Shown in pieces: positions 37,901-52,200 of a DNA stretch of 64,000 nt. The DNA comes from Ricinus communis (taxonomy: Eukaryota > Streptophyta > Magnoliopsida > Malpighiales > Euphorbiaceae): positions 18,790,802 to 18,854,801 of the forward strand of contig NC_063258.1 in assembly GCF_019578655.1 (NCBI RefSeq), read 5' to 3'. Position numbers and translations under genes: made by a program. Position 1 is the stretch's first letter, and each line of letters opens with the position of its first letter. The notes beneath the pieces were generated by a model. That model was not told the origin of the DNA. It saw nothing but the letters and a program-made list of their open reading frames with translations, and did not search any database.

Positions 37901-40900
37901 TATTTGCTCGTATACCTTTCAACATGAGAAACAAATCCAAAAAGTGGTATTTCCGTCAATATGAGAACACAACCCCGTAAGAGGGGTATATCTTTCAACA
38001 TGAGAAAATAACACTAGAAAAGTAGTATGTTGTTTAATATGAGAAAACTACTAGGTAAGAGGGTTATATTTGTCAAGATTAGAAAAATACCTTGTAAGAG
38101 GGATATATCTTTTAATATGAGAAAACAATCCCAAAAAGTGGTATATTTGTCACTATCGAAACAATCCGTAAGATGGGTGTATCTTTCAACATGAGAAAAC
38201 AATCCCAAAAGAGTGGTTTATTTGTCAATGTGAGAAAACAACCTCGTAAGAGGTGCACATTTGTAAATATTAGAAAACAACCCCGTAAGAGGGGTATATC
38301 TTTCAACATGAGAAAACAACCCCAAAGTAGTGGTATATTTTCAATATGAGAAAAGAACCCCGTAAGTGGGGTTTATTTGTCAATATTAGAGAACAACCCC
38401 ATAAGAGGGGTATATCTTTCAACATGAGAAAACAACCCTAAAGTAGTGGTATATTTTCAATATGAAAAGAACCCCGTGGGGGTTCATTTGTCAATATTAG
38501 AGAACAACCCCGTAAGAGGAGTATATCTTTCAACATGAGAAACAATCCCAAAAAGTGGTATAATTGTCAAAAGGAGAAAACAACCCGTAAGAGGAGTATA
38601 TCTTTCAACCTGAGAAAACAACCCAAAAAAGTGGTATATTTGTAAATATTCAAAACAACCCCGTAAGAGGTTGAGAAACAACGCCAAAAAGTGGTAGATT
38701 TGTCATTAGAAAACAACCCCGTAAGAGGGGTATATATTTCAACATGAGAAAACGACCCCAAAAAGTGGTACATTTGTTAGTATTAGAAAACAACCCGAAG
38801 ATGGGTATATCTTTCAACATGAGAAAAGAACCCAAAAAGTGGTATATTCGTCAATATTAGAAAACAACCTCAAGAGGGCTATATCTTCAACATGGAAAAC
38901 AACCGAAAAAGTGGCATATTTGTCAATATTAGAAACAACGACCTAAGGGGGTATATCTTTCAACATGCGAAAGCAACCCTAAAAAGTAGTAAATTTGTCA
39001 ATAATGGAAAACAACCCCATAAGAGAGGTATATATTTCAACATGGGAAAACAACCCCAAAAAAGTGGTATATTTGTCAACATTCGAAACAAACCCGTAAG
39101 AGGGGTATATCTTTTAACAGGGAAAACAACACGAAAAAGTGGTATATTTGTCAACATTAGAAAACAAGCCCGTAAGAGGGGTATATCATTTAACAGGGAA
39201 AACAACCTGAAAAAGTGGTATATTTGTCAATATTATAAAGCAACCCCAAAAAGTGGTATATTTGTTAATATTAGGAAACAACCCCTAAGAGAGATATATC
39301 TTTCAACATGAGAAAGCAACCCCAAAAAGTGGTATATTTGTTAATATTAGAAAATAACCTTGTAAGAGGGGTATATCTTTCAACACGAGAAAACATCCCA
39401 AAAAGTGGTATATTTATCATTACAGAAAACAACCACGTAAGAGAGGTATATTTTTTAATATTAGAAAGAAATCCCGTAAGAGGGGTATATCTTTCAAAAT
39501 GAGAAAACAATCCCAATAAAGTGGTATATTTGTCAATATGAGATAACAACCCCGTAAGAGGGGCATATTTTTCAACATTAGAAGACAACCCAAAAAAAGT
39601 CATATATTTGTCAATAATCGAAAACAACCCCGTAAGAGGGGCATATCTTTCAACATGAGAAAGAACCCCAACAAAGTGGTAGATTTGTCAATATTAGAAA
39701 ACAATCCCGTAAGAGGGGTATATCTTTCAACATGAGAAGACAACCCGAAAAAAGTGGTATGTTTGTCAATATTAGAAAATAACCCCGTAAGAGGAGTATA
39801 TCTTTCAACATGGGAAAACAATCGAAAAAATGGCATATTTGTGAATATTAGAAAACAACCCCCTAAGAAGGGTATATCTTTCAACATGAGAAAACAACCG
39901 CAAAAAAGTGGTACATCTTTCAACATGGGAAACAACCCAAATAATTGGTATATGTGCCAATATTAGAAAACAAACCCGTAAGAGGGGTATATCTTTCAAC
40001 ATGAAAAAACAACCCGAAAAATTGTATATCTTCCAACATGAGAAAACAACCCCGTAAGAAGGGTATATCTTTCAACATGAGAAAACAACCCCAAAACGTT
40101 CTATATTTGTCAATATTGAAAGTAACCCCGTAAAAGGGGTGTATCGTTGAACATTAGAAAGGATCCCCAAATAGTGGTATTTTGTCAATATGAGAAAACA
40201 ACCCCATAAAAGGGTATATTTGTTAATATTAGAAAATTACAACGTAAGAGTTGTATATTTGTTAATACTGAAAATAACCCCGTAAGAGGGGTATATCTTC
40301 AACATGAGAAAACAACCTGAAAAAGCGGTATATTTGTCAATATGAGAGAACAACCCCGTAAGAGGAGTATATCTTTCAACTTGAGTAAACAACTCCAAAA
40401 AGTGGTGTATTTGTCAATATTCCCGTAAGAGGGTAGATCTTTCAACATGAGAAAACAACCACAATAAAGTGGTATATTTGTCAATATTCGAAAACAACCC
40501 CGTAAGAGGGGTATATCTTTCAACATGAGAAAACAACCACAAAAAAGTGGTACATTGGTCAATATTAGAAAACAACCCCGTAAGAGGAGTATATCTTTCA
40601 ACATGAGAAGACAACCCAAAAAAAGTGGTATATTTGTCAATATTAGAAAATAACCCCGTAAGAGGGGTATATCTTTTAGCATGAGAAAACAACCCGAAAA
40701 AAGTGGTATATTTGTCATTATGAGAAAACAACCCCGTAAGAGGGGTGTATCGTTGAACATTAGAAAGGATCCCCGAAATAGTGGTATTTTTGTCAATATG
40801 AGAAAACAACCCCGTAAAAGGGTATATTTGTTAATATTAGAAAATTACCCCGTAAGAGTTGTATATTTGTTAATACTAGAAAACAACCCCGTAAGAGGGG

Positions 40901-43900
40901 TATATCTTTCAACATGAGAAAACAACCCGAAAAAAGTGGTATATTTGTCAATATGAGAGAAAATCCCCGTAAGAGGAGTATATCTTTCAACATGAGTAAA
41001 CAACCCCAAAAAAGTGGTATATTTGTCAATATTCCCGTAAGAGGGGTAGATCTTTCAACATGAGAAAACAACCCCAAAAAAGTGGTATATTTGTCAATAT
41101 TCGAAAACAACCCCGTAAGAGGGGTATATCTTTCAACATGAGAAAACAACCACAAAAAGTGGTAGATTTGTCAATATTAGAAAACAACCCCGTAAGAGGA
41201 GTATATCTTTCAACATGAGAAGACAACCCAAAAAAGTGGTATATTTGTCAATATTAGAAAATAACCCTGTAAGAGGGGTATATCTTTCAGCATGAGAAAA
41301 CAACCCGAAAAAAGTGGTATATTTGTCAATATGAGAAAACAACCCCGTAAGAGGGGTATATCTTTCAACATGAGAAAACAACCCCAAAAAAATGCTATAT
41401 TTATAAATATTAGAAAATAACCCCGTGAAAGGGGTATATCATTCAACATGAGAAAAGAACCCCAAAATAGTGGTATTTTTGTCGATATGAGAAAACAACC
41501 CCGTGGGAGGGGTATATTTGTTAATATTAGAAAACAATCCCGTAAGAGGGGCATATCTTTCAACATGAGAAAACAAACCCAAGTAAGTGGTACATTTGTA
41601 AATATGAGAAAACTCCGTAAGAGGGTATATTTTTCAATATGAGAAAACAACCCCAAAAATTGGTATATTTGTCAATATGAGAAAACAACCCCGTAAGAGG
41701 GGTATATTTGTCAATATCGAAAACAACCAGAAGATGGGTATATCTTTCAACATGAGAAAACAACTCCAAAAAGGTGTATATCTTTCAACATGAGAAAATA
41801 AACCCAAAATGTGGCACATTTGTCAATATTCAAAAATAACCCCATAATAGGGGTATATCTTTCAACATATGAGAAAACAACCCAAAAGAAGTGGTATATT
41901 TGTCTTGTATACCTTCCAACATGAGAAAATAACCCAAAAGTGAAATTGTCTATATGAGAAAAAACAACTCGTAAGAGGGGTATATATTCCAACATGAGAA
42001 AACAACCCTAGAAAAACTGGTATATTATTTAATGAGAAAACAACTCAAAGAGGGTTATATTTTCAATATTAGAAGAAAAACACCGTAAGAGTGATATATC
42101 TTTTAATATGAGAAAGCAATCCCAAAAAGTGGTATATTTGTCAATATGAGAAAATAACCCCGTTAATGGGTGCATCTTTCAACTGAGAAAACAATCCCAT
42201 AAAAGTGGTACATTTGTCAATATTAGAAAAACCCTGTAAGAGGGTTATATTTTCAACATGGGAAAACAATCCCAAAAAGTGGTTTATTTGTTAATTTGAG
42301 AAAACAACCCCGTAAGAGGGGTATATCTTTCAACATGAGAAAACAACCCCAAAACGTGGTATATTTGTTTGGTACACCTTTCAACATGAGAAAATAACCC
42401 TAAAGAAGTGGTATATTTACCCTGGGTATACCTTTCAACATGAGAAAACAAACCCAAAAATTGGTATTTCGTCAATATGAGAACACAATCGTAAGAGGGG
42501 TATATCTTTCAACATGAGAAAACAACACTAGAAAAGTAGTATGTTGTTTAATATGAGAAACTACTAAGTAAGAGGGATATATCTTTTAATATGAGAAAAC
42601 AATCCCAAAAAGTGGTATATTTGTCACTATCAGAAAACAATCCCGTAAGATGGGTGTATCTTTCAACATGAGTAAACAATCCCAAAAGAGTGGTTTATTT
42701 GTCAATGTGAGAAAACAACCCCGTAAGAGGTGTATATTTGTAAATATTAGAAAACAACCCCGTAAGAGGGGTATATCTTTCAACATGAGAAAACAACCCC
42801 AAAGTAGTGGTATATTTTCAATATGAGAAAAGAATCCCGTAAGTGGGGTTTATTTGTCAATATTAGAGAACAACCCCGTAAGAGGGGTATATCTTTCAAC
42901 ATGAGAAAACAATCCCAAAAAGTGGTATAATTGTCAAAAGGAGAAAACAACCTTGTAAGAGGAGTATATCTTTCAACTGAGAAAACAACCCCAAAAAGTG
43001 GTATATTTGTAAATATTCGAAAACAACCCCGTAAGAGGGGTACATCATTCGGATTGAGAAAACAACGCCAAAAAGTGGTAGATTTGTCAATATTAGAAAA
43101 CAACCCCGTAAGAGGGGTATATCTTTCAACATGTGAAAATGACCCCAAAAAGTGGTACATTTATCGATTAGAAAACAACCCCGTAAGATGGGTATATCTT
43201 TCAACTGACAAAACAACCCGAAAAAGTGGTATATTCGTCAATATTAGAAAACAACCCCGTAAGAGGGCTATATCTTTCAACATGAAAAACAACTCGAAAA
43301 AGTGGCATATTTGTCAATATTAGAAAACAACCCCTAAAGTGGGGTATATCTTTCAACATGCGAAAGCAACCCCAAAAAGTGGTATATTTGTCAATATTAG
43401 AAAACATCCCAATAAGAGGGGTATATCTTTCAACATGAGAAATAACCAAAAAGTGGTATATTTGTCAATATGAGAAAACAATCCCGTAAGAGGGTATATC
43501 TTTCAACATGAGAAAACAACCCCAAAAAGTACTATATTTATCAATATTAGAAAACAAACCCATAAAAGGGGTATATCATTCTACACGAGAAAACAACCCC
43601 AAAATAGTGGTAATTTTGTCAATATGAGAAAAGACCCCGTAAGAGGGGTATATTTGTTAATATTAGAAAACAATCCGGTAAGAGGGGCATATCTTTCAAC
43701 ATGAGAAAACAACCTAAAAAAGTGGTATATTTGTCCATATGAGAAGAGAACCCCGTAGAAGGGTATAGTTTCGTATGAGAAAACAACCCAAAAAGTGGAA
43801 TATTTGTCAATATGAGAAAACAACCCCGTAAGAATGCCGTATTTGTCAATATTAGTAAACAACCCCGTAAGATGGATATATCTTTCAACATGAGATAACA

Positions 43901-43990
43901 ACTCCAAAAAGGGTATATCTTTCAACATGAGAAAACAACCCCAAAAAATGGGACATTTGTCAATATTTGAAAACAACCTAGTAAGAAGGG
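35000..43990. repeat. 39-bp satellite array, block C
   Basis: Continues the same satellite without a break in orientation, but is richer in variant and truncated monomers. Examples are the TTGTCTTGTATACC junction at 35331, 37383 and 41902 and CAACACTAGAAAAG monomers from about 38007 on. Clean-phase stretches occur around 39290-40000 and 40480-41560. No gene seen. Confidence 0.93.
41065..41142. repeat. Reference 78-bp dimer (type B then type A)
   Basis: 41065-41103 is a full B monomer and 41104-41142 a full A monomer, each 39 bp. Type A carries the inverted repeat ACCCC / GGGGT (41110-41114 and 41121-41125, loop GTAAGA). Type B carries ATATT / AATAT (41087-41091 and 41096-41100, loop TGTC). 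Confidence 0.95.
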
Positions 43991-46230
43991 TATACCTTTC
44001 AACATGAGTAAACAACACTAGAAAAGTGGTATATTGTTTAATATGGAAAACAACTGGTAAGAGGGTTTTATTTATTAATATTAGAAAAGACCCCGTAAGA
44101 GGGATATATCTTTAAATATGAGAAAACAATCCTAAAAAAGTGGTATATTTATAAATATGACAAAACAACCCCGTAAGATGGGTGTATCTTTCAACATGAG
44201 AAAACAATCCCAAAAAAGTGGTACATTTGTGAATATTAGAAAACACTTCCGTAAGAGGGGTATATCTTTCAACATGAGAAAACAACCCCAACGAAATGGT
44301 ATATTTGTCAATATGAGAAAAGAACCCTGTAAGAGGGTTATACCTTTCAACATGAGAAAACAGTCCCAAAAAGTGGTATATTTGTCAAAAGGAGAAAACA
44401 ACCCCGTAAGAAGAATATATCTTTCAACATGAGAAAACAACCCCAAAAAGTGGTATTTTGTCAATATTTCAAAACAACCCCGTAAGAGGGGTATATCTTT
44501 CAACATGAGAAAACAACCCCAAAAAAGTTGTATATTTGTCAATATTAGAACACAACCCCGTAAGAGGGGTATATCTTTCAACATGAGAAAACAACCCCAA
44601 AAAAGTTGTACATTTGTCAATATTAGAAAACAACCCCGTAATTGGGGTATATCTTTCAACATGAGAAAACAACCCCAAAAAAGTGGTACATTTATCAATA
44701 TTAGAAAACAACCGCGTAAGAGGGGTATATCTTTCAACATGAGAAAAACCCAAAAAGGGGTAGATGTGTCAATATTAGAAACCAACCCCGTGAATTGGGG
44801 TATATCTTTCAACATGAGAAAACAACCCGAAAAAGGGGTATATCTGTCAATATTAGAAACCAACCCCAAGAGGGGTATAAATTTCAACATGGAAAACAAC
44901 CCGAAAAAGTGGTATATTTGGGAATATTAGAAAACAACCTCGTAAGAGGGGTATATCTTCAACATCGAACAACCCAAATAATTGGTATATTTGCCAATAT
45001 TAGAAAACAAACCCGTAAGAGGGTATATCTTTCAACATGAAAAAACAATCCTAAAATAGTGGTATATTTGTCAATATAAGAAAACAACCCCGTAAGAGGG
45101 GTATATCTTTCAACATGAGAAAATAACCCTAAAAAGTGTACTCTTGTTAATATGAGAAAACAACCCCATAAGAGGGGTACATTTGTCAATATTAGAAAAC
45201 AACCCCGTAAGATGGGTATATCTTTCAACATGAGAAAACAACTCCGGAAAATTGGTATATCTTTCAACATGAGAAAATAACCCAAATAACGTGATACATT
45301 TGTCAATATTTGAAAACAACCCCGTAAGAGCGGTATACCTTTCAACATGAGAAAACAACCTCCAAAAAGTGGTATATTTGTAAATATTCAAAAATAACCC
45401 TGTAAGAGGGGTGTATCATTCACCATAGGATAAAACAACCCAAAAGAAGTGGTATATTTGTCGGGTATACCTTTCAACATGAGAAAACAACCCTAAAAGA
45501 TTGGTATTTCCGTAAATGTGAGAAAACAACGCCCGTAAGATGTGTGTATCTTTCAAGATGAGAAGACAATCCCAAAAAGTGGTACATTTGTCAATATTAG
45601 AAAACAACCCTGTAAGAGTGGTATATCTTTCAACATGAGAAAACAATCCCGAAAAGTGGTTTATTTGTCAATATGAGAAAACAACCCCGTAAGAGATTTA
45701 TATTTATTAATATTAGAAAACAACCCCGTAAGAGGGTTATATATTTCAACATGAGAAAACATCCCCAAAAAGTAGTATATTTGTGAGGTATACCTTCCAA
45801 GATGAGAAAACAACCCTAAAAAGTGGTATTTCTGTCAATATGAGAAAACAACGCCATAAGTGGGGTATATCTTTCAACATGAGAAAACAACACTAGAAAA
45901 GTGGTATATTGTTTAATATGAGAAACAACCGGGTAAGAGGGTTATATTTGTCAATATTAGAAAAAGAACCCCATAAGAGGGATGTATATTTCAATATGAG
46001 AAAACAATCCCAAAAAGTGGTATATTTGTCAATATGAGAAAACAACCCCGTAAGATGGGTGTATCTTTCAAAAATGGTTTATTTGTCCATATAAGAAAAC
46101 AACCCCGTAAGAGGTGTATATTTGTTAATATTAGAAAGCAACCCCGTAAGAGGGGTATATCTTTCAACATAAGAAAACAACCCCAAAAAGTGGTATATTT
46201 CTAAATATTAGAAAACAACCTCGTAAGATG

Positions 46231-49200
46231 GCTATATCTTTCAACATGAGAGAACAATCCCAAAAAGTGCTTTATTTATCAATATTAGAAAACAAACCCG
46301 TAAAAGGGGTATATCATACAACACGAGAAAAGAACCCCAAAATAGTGGTATTTTTGTCAATATGAGAAAACAACCCCGTAAGAGGGGTATATTTGTTAAT
46401 ATTAGAAAACAATCCCGTAAGGGCATATCTTTCAACATGAGAAAACAATCCCAAAAAGTGGTGTATTTGTCAATATGAGAAAAAACCCCGTGAGAGGGGT
46501 ATATTTTCAACATGAGAAAACAACCCCATAATAGTGGTATATTTGTCAATATGAGAAAACAACCCCGTAAGAGGGCTATATTTGTCAATATTAGAAAATA
46601 ACCCTATAAGATGAATATATCTTTCAACATGAGAAAACAACTCCAAAAAGGGATATATCTTTCAACATGAGAAAAGAACACCGGAAAAGTGGTACAATGT
46701 TTAATATGAGAATATAATCCGGTAAGAGGGTTATATTTGTTAATATTAGAAAAAGGCCCCGTAAGAGGGATATATCTTTCAATATGATAAAACAATCCCG
46801 AAAAGTGGTATATTTGTCAATATGAGAAAACAACACTGGTTAGATGGGTGTATCTTTCAACATGAGAAAATAACCCCAAAAAGTGGTACATTTGTCAATA
46901 TTAGAAAAAACCCCGTAATAGGGGTATATCTTTCAACATGAGAAGACAACCCGAAACAACATGTAGATTTGTTAATATTAGAAAAACCCCGTAAGAGGGA
47001 TATATCTTTCAACATGAGAAAACAACATAAAAAAAGTGTATATTTGTCAATATTAGAAACAACCCCGTAAGAGGGGTATATCTTTCAACATGGGAAAACA
47101 ACCCCAACAAAGTGGTATATTTTTCAATTTTACAAAACAACCCCGTAAGATGGGTGTATCTTTCAACATGAGAAAACAATCCCAATAAAGTGGTACATTT
47201 TTCAATATTAGAACACAAGAGGGGTATATCTTTCAACAAGAGAAAACAATCCTAAAAAAGTGGCTTATTTTTCAAAATGAGAAAATAACCCCGTAAGAGG
47301 TGTATATTTGTTAATATTAGAAAACAACCCCGTAAGCGGTGTATATCTTTCAACATGAGAATACAACCCCAAAAAACTGGTATATTTGTCGGTATACCTT
47401 TCAACTTGAGAAAACAACCCTAAAAAAGTGGTATTTCTGTCAATATGAGAATACAACGCCGTAAGAGGGGTACGCCTTTCAACATGAGAAAACAACACTA
47501 GAAAAGTGGTATATTGTTTAATATGAGAAAACAACTGGGTAAGAGGGTTATATTTGTCAATATTAGAAAAAAGAACCCCATAAGAGGGATGTATCTTTCA
47601 ACATGAGAAAACAATCCAAAAAGTGGTATATTTGTCAATATGAGAAAACAACCCCATAAGATGAGAAAACAATCCCAAAAAATGAGAAAACAATCCAAAA
47701 AGTGGTATATTTGTCAATATGAGAAAACAACCCCATAAGATGAGAAAACAATCCCAAAAAATGGGAAAACAATCCCAAAAATGGTTTATTTGTCAATATG
47801 AGAAAACAATCCCGTAAGAGGTGTATATTTGTTAATATTAGGAAACAACCCCGTAAGAGGGGTATATGTTTCAAGATAAGAAAACAACCCCAAAAAGTGG
47901 TATATTTCTAAATATTAGAAAACAACCTCGTAAGATGGCTATATCTTTCAACATGAGAGAACAATCCCAAAAAGTGCTTTATTTATCAATATTAGAAAAC
48001 AAACCCGTAAGAGGGGTATATCATACAACACGAGAAAAGTACCCCAAAATAGTGGTATATTAGTCAATATGAGTAAACAACCCCGTAAGATGGGTGTATC
48101 TTTCAACATGAGAAAACAATCCCAAAAAATCAATATTATAAAACAACTCCGTAATAGGGTATATCTTTCAACATGAGAAGACAACTCGAAAGAACTTGTA
48201 GATTTCTTAAAATTAGAAAAACCCCGTAAGAGGGATATATCTTTCAACATGAGAAAACAACATGAAAAAGTGTATATTTGTCAATATTAGAAACAACCCC
48301 GTAAGAGGGGTATATCTTTCAACATGGAAAACAACCCCAACAAAGTGGTATATTTTTCAATTTTACAAAACAACTGTAAGATGGGTGTATCTTTCAACAT
48401 GAGAAAACAATCCGAATAAAGTGGTACATTTTCAATATTAGAAACAAGAGGTGTATATCTTTCACCAAGAGAAAACAATCCCAAAAAGTGGCTTATTTTT
48501 CAAAATGAGAAAATAACCCCGTAAGAGGTGTATATTTGTTAATATTAGAAAACAACCCCGTGAGTGGGGTATATCTTTCAACATGAGAAAACAACCCCAA
48601 AAGTGGTATATTTGTCGGGTATACCTTTCAACTAGAGAAATTAACCCTAAAAAGTGGTATTTCTGTCAATATGAGAATACAACCGTAAGAGCGGTACATC
48701 TTTCAACATGAGAAAACAACACTAGAAAAGTGGTATATTGTTTAATATGAGAAAACAACTAGGTAAGAGGGTTATATTTGTCAATATTAGAAAAAGAACC
48801 CCATAAGAGGGATATAACTTTCAATATGAGAAAATAATTCCCAAAATAGTGGTATATTTGTCAATATGAGAAAACAACCCCGTAAGATGGGTGTATCTTT
48901 CAACATGCGAAAACAATCCCAAAAAGTGGTTTATTTATCAATATCGGAAAAAACCCCGTAAGAGGTGTATATTTATTAATATTAGAAAACAACCCCGTAA
49001 GAGGGGTATATCTTTCAACATGAGAAAAGTACCCCAAAAAGTGGAATATTTCTCAATATTAGAAAACAACCTCGTAAGATGGGTATATCTTTCAACATGA
49101 GAAAACAATCCAAAAATGCTTTATTTATCAATATTAGAAAACAAACCCGTAAAAGGAGTATATTATTCAACACGAGAAAATTACCCGAAATAGTGGTATA

Positions 49201-52200
49201 TTTGTCAATATGAGAAAATAACCCCGTAAGTTGGGTGTATCTTTCAACATGAGAAAACAATCCCAAAAATGGTTTATTTGTCAATATGAGAAAACAACCC
49301 CGTTGGTGTATATTTGTTAATATTAGAAAACAACCCCGTAAGAGGGGTATATGTTTCAACATAAGAAAACAACCCCAAAAAGTGGTATATTTCTAAATAT
49401 TAGAAAACAACCTCGTAAGATGGCTATATCTTTCAACATGAGAGAACAATCCCAAAAAAGTGCTTTATTTATCAATATTAGAAAACAAACCCGTAAGAGG
49501 GGTATATCATACAACACGAGAAAAGTACCCGAAAATAGTGGTATATTAGTCAATATGAGTAAACAACCCCGTAAGATGGGTGTATCTTTCAACATGAGAA
49601 AACAATCCCAAAAAAATCAATATTATAAAACAACTCCGTAATAGGGGTATATCTTTCAACATGAGAAGACAACTCGAAAGAACTTGTAGATTTCTTAAAA
49701 TTAGAAAAAACCCCGTAAGAGGGATATATCTTTCAACATGAGAAAACAACATGAAAAAAGTGTATATTTGTCAATATTAGAAACAACCCCGTAAGAGGGG
49801 TATATCTTTCAACATGGAAAAACAACCCCAACAAAGTGGTATATTTTTCAATTTTACAAAACAACGCTGTAAGATGGGTGTATCTTTCAACATGAGAAAA
49901 CAATCCGAATAAAGTGGTACATTTTTCAATATTAGAAAACAAGAGGTGTATATCTTTCACCAAGAGAAAACAATCCCAAAAAAGTGGCTTATTTTTCAAA
50001 ATGAGAAAATAACCCCGTAAGAGGTGTATATTTGTTAATATTAGAAAACAACCCCGTGAGTGGGGTATATCTTTCAACATGAGAAAACAACCCCAAAAAA
50101 GTGGTATATTTGTCGGGTATACCTTTCAACTAGAGAAATTAACCCTAAAAAAGTGGTATTTCTGTCAATATGAGAATACAACGCCGTAAGAGCGGTACAT
50201 CTTTCAACATGAGAAAACAACACTAGAAAAGTGGTATATTGTTTAATATGAGAAAACAACTAGGTAAGAGGGTTATATTTGTCAATATTAGAAAAAAGAA
50301 CCCCATAAGAGGGATATAACTTTCAATATGAGAAAATAATTCCCAAAATAGTGGTATATTTGTCAATATGAGAAAACAACCCCGTAAGATGGGTGTATCT
50401 TTCAACATGCGAAAACAATCCCAAAAAAAGTGGTTTATTTATCAATATCAGAAAAAAACCCCGTAAGAGGTGTATATTTATTAATATTAGAAAACAACCC
50501 CGTAAGAGGGGTATATCTTTCAACATGAGAAAAGTACCCCAAAAAAGTGGAATATTTCTCAATATTAGAAAACAACCTCGTAAGATGGGTATATCTTTCA
50601 ACATGAGAAAACAATCCAAAAAATGCTTTATTTATCAATATTAGAAAACAAACCCGTAAAAGGAGTATATTATTCAACACGAGAAAATTACCCGAAAATA
50701 GTGGTATATTTGTCAATATGAGAAAATAACCCCGTAAGTTGGGTGTATCTTTCAACATGAGAAAACAATCCCAAAAATGGTTTATTTGTCAATATGAGAA
50801 AACAACCCGTTCGGTGTATATTTGTTAATATTAGAAAACAACCCCGTAAGAGGGGTATATGTTTCAACATAAGAAAACAACCCCAAAAAGTGGTATATTT
50901 CTAAATATTAGAAAACAACCTCGTAAGATGGCTATATCTTTCAACATGAGAGAACAATCCCAAAAAGTGCTTTATTTATCAATATTAGAAAACAGACCCG
51001 TAAAGGGGTATATCATACAACACGAGAAAAGAACTCCAAAATAGTGGTATTTTTGTCAATATGAGAAAACAACCCCGTAAGAGGGGTATATTTGTTAATA
51101 TTAGAAAACAATCCCGTAAGCGGGGCATATCTTTCAACATGAGAAAACAATCCCGGAAAAGTGGTGTATTTGTCAATATGAGAAAAAACCCGTGAGAGGG
51201 GTATATTTTCAACATGAGAAAACAACCCCATAATAGTGGTATATTTGTCAATATGAGAAAACAACCCCGTAAGAGGGCTATATTTGTCAATATTAGAAAA
51301 CAACCCTATAAGATGAATATATCTTTCAACATGAGAAAACAACTCCAAAAAGGGATATATCTTTCAACATGAGAAAGAACACCGGAAAAGTGGTACAATG
51401 TTTAATATGAGAATATAATCCGGTAAGAGGGTTATATTTGTTAATATTAGAAAAGGCCCCGTAAGAGGGATATATCTTTCAATATGATAAAACAATCCCG
51501 AAAAGTGGTATATTTGTCAATATAAGAAAACAACACCGTTAGATGGGTGTATCTTTCAACATGAGAAAATAACCCCAAAAAGTGGTACATTTGTCAATAT
51601 TAGAAAAAACCTCGTAATAGGGGTATATCTTTCAACATGAGAAGACAACCCGAAACAACTTGTAGATTTGTTAATATTAGAAAAACCCCGTAAGAGGGAT
51701 ATATCTTTCAACATGAGAAAACAACATGAAAAAGTGTATATTTGTCAATATTAGAAACAACCCCGTAAGAGGGGTATATCTTTCAACATGGAAATCAACC
51801 CCACAAAGTGGTGTATTTTTCAATTTTACAAAACAACCCCGTAAGATGGGTGTATCTTTCAACATGAGAAAACAATCCCAATAAAGTGGTACATTTTCAA
51901 TATTAGAAAACAAGAGGGTATATCTTTCAACAAGAGAAAACAATCCTAAAAAGTGGCTTATTTTTCAAAATGAGAAAATAACCCCGTAAGAGGTGTATAT
52001 TTGTTAATATTAGAAAACAACCCCGTAAGCGGTGTATGTCTTTCAACATGAGAATACAACCCCAAAAACTGGTATATTTGTCGGTATACCTTTCAACTTG
52101 AGAAAACAACCCTAAAAAGTGGTATTTCGTCAATATGAGAATACAACGCCGTGAGAGGGTACGCCTTTCAACATGAGAAAACAACACTAGAAAAGTGGTA

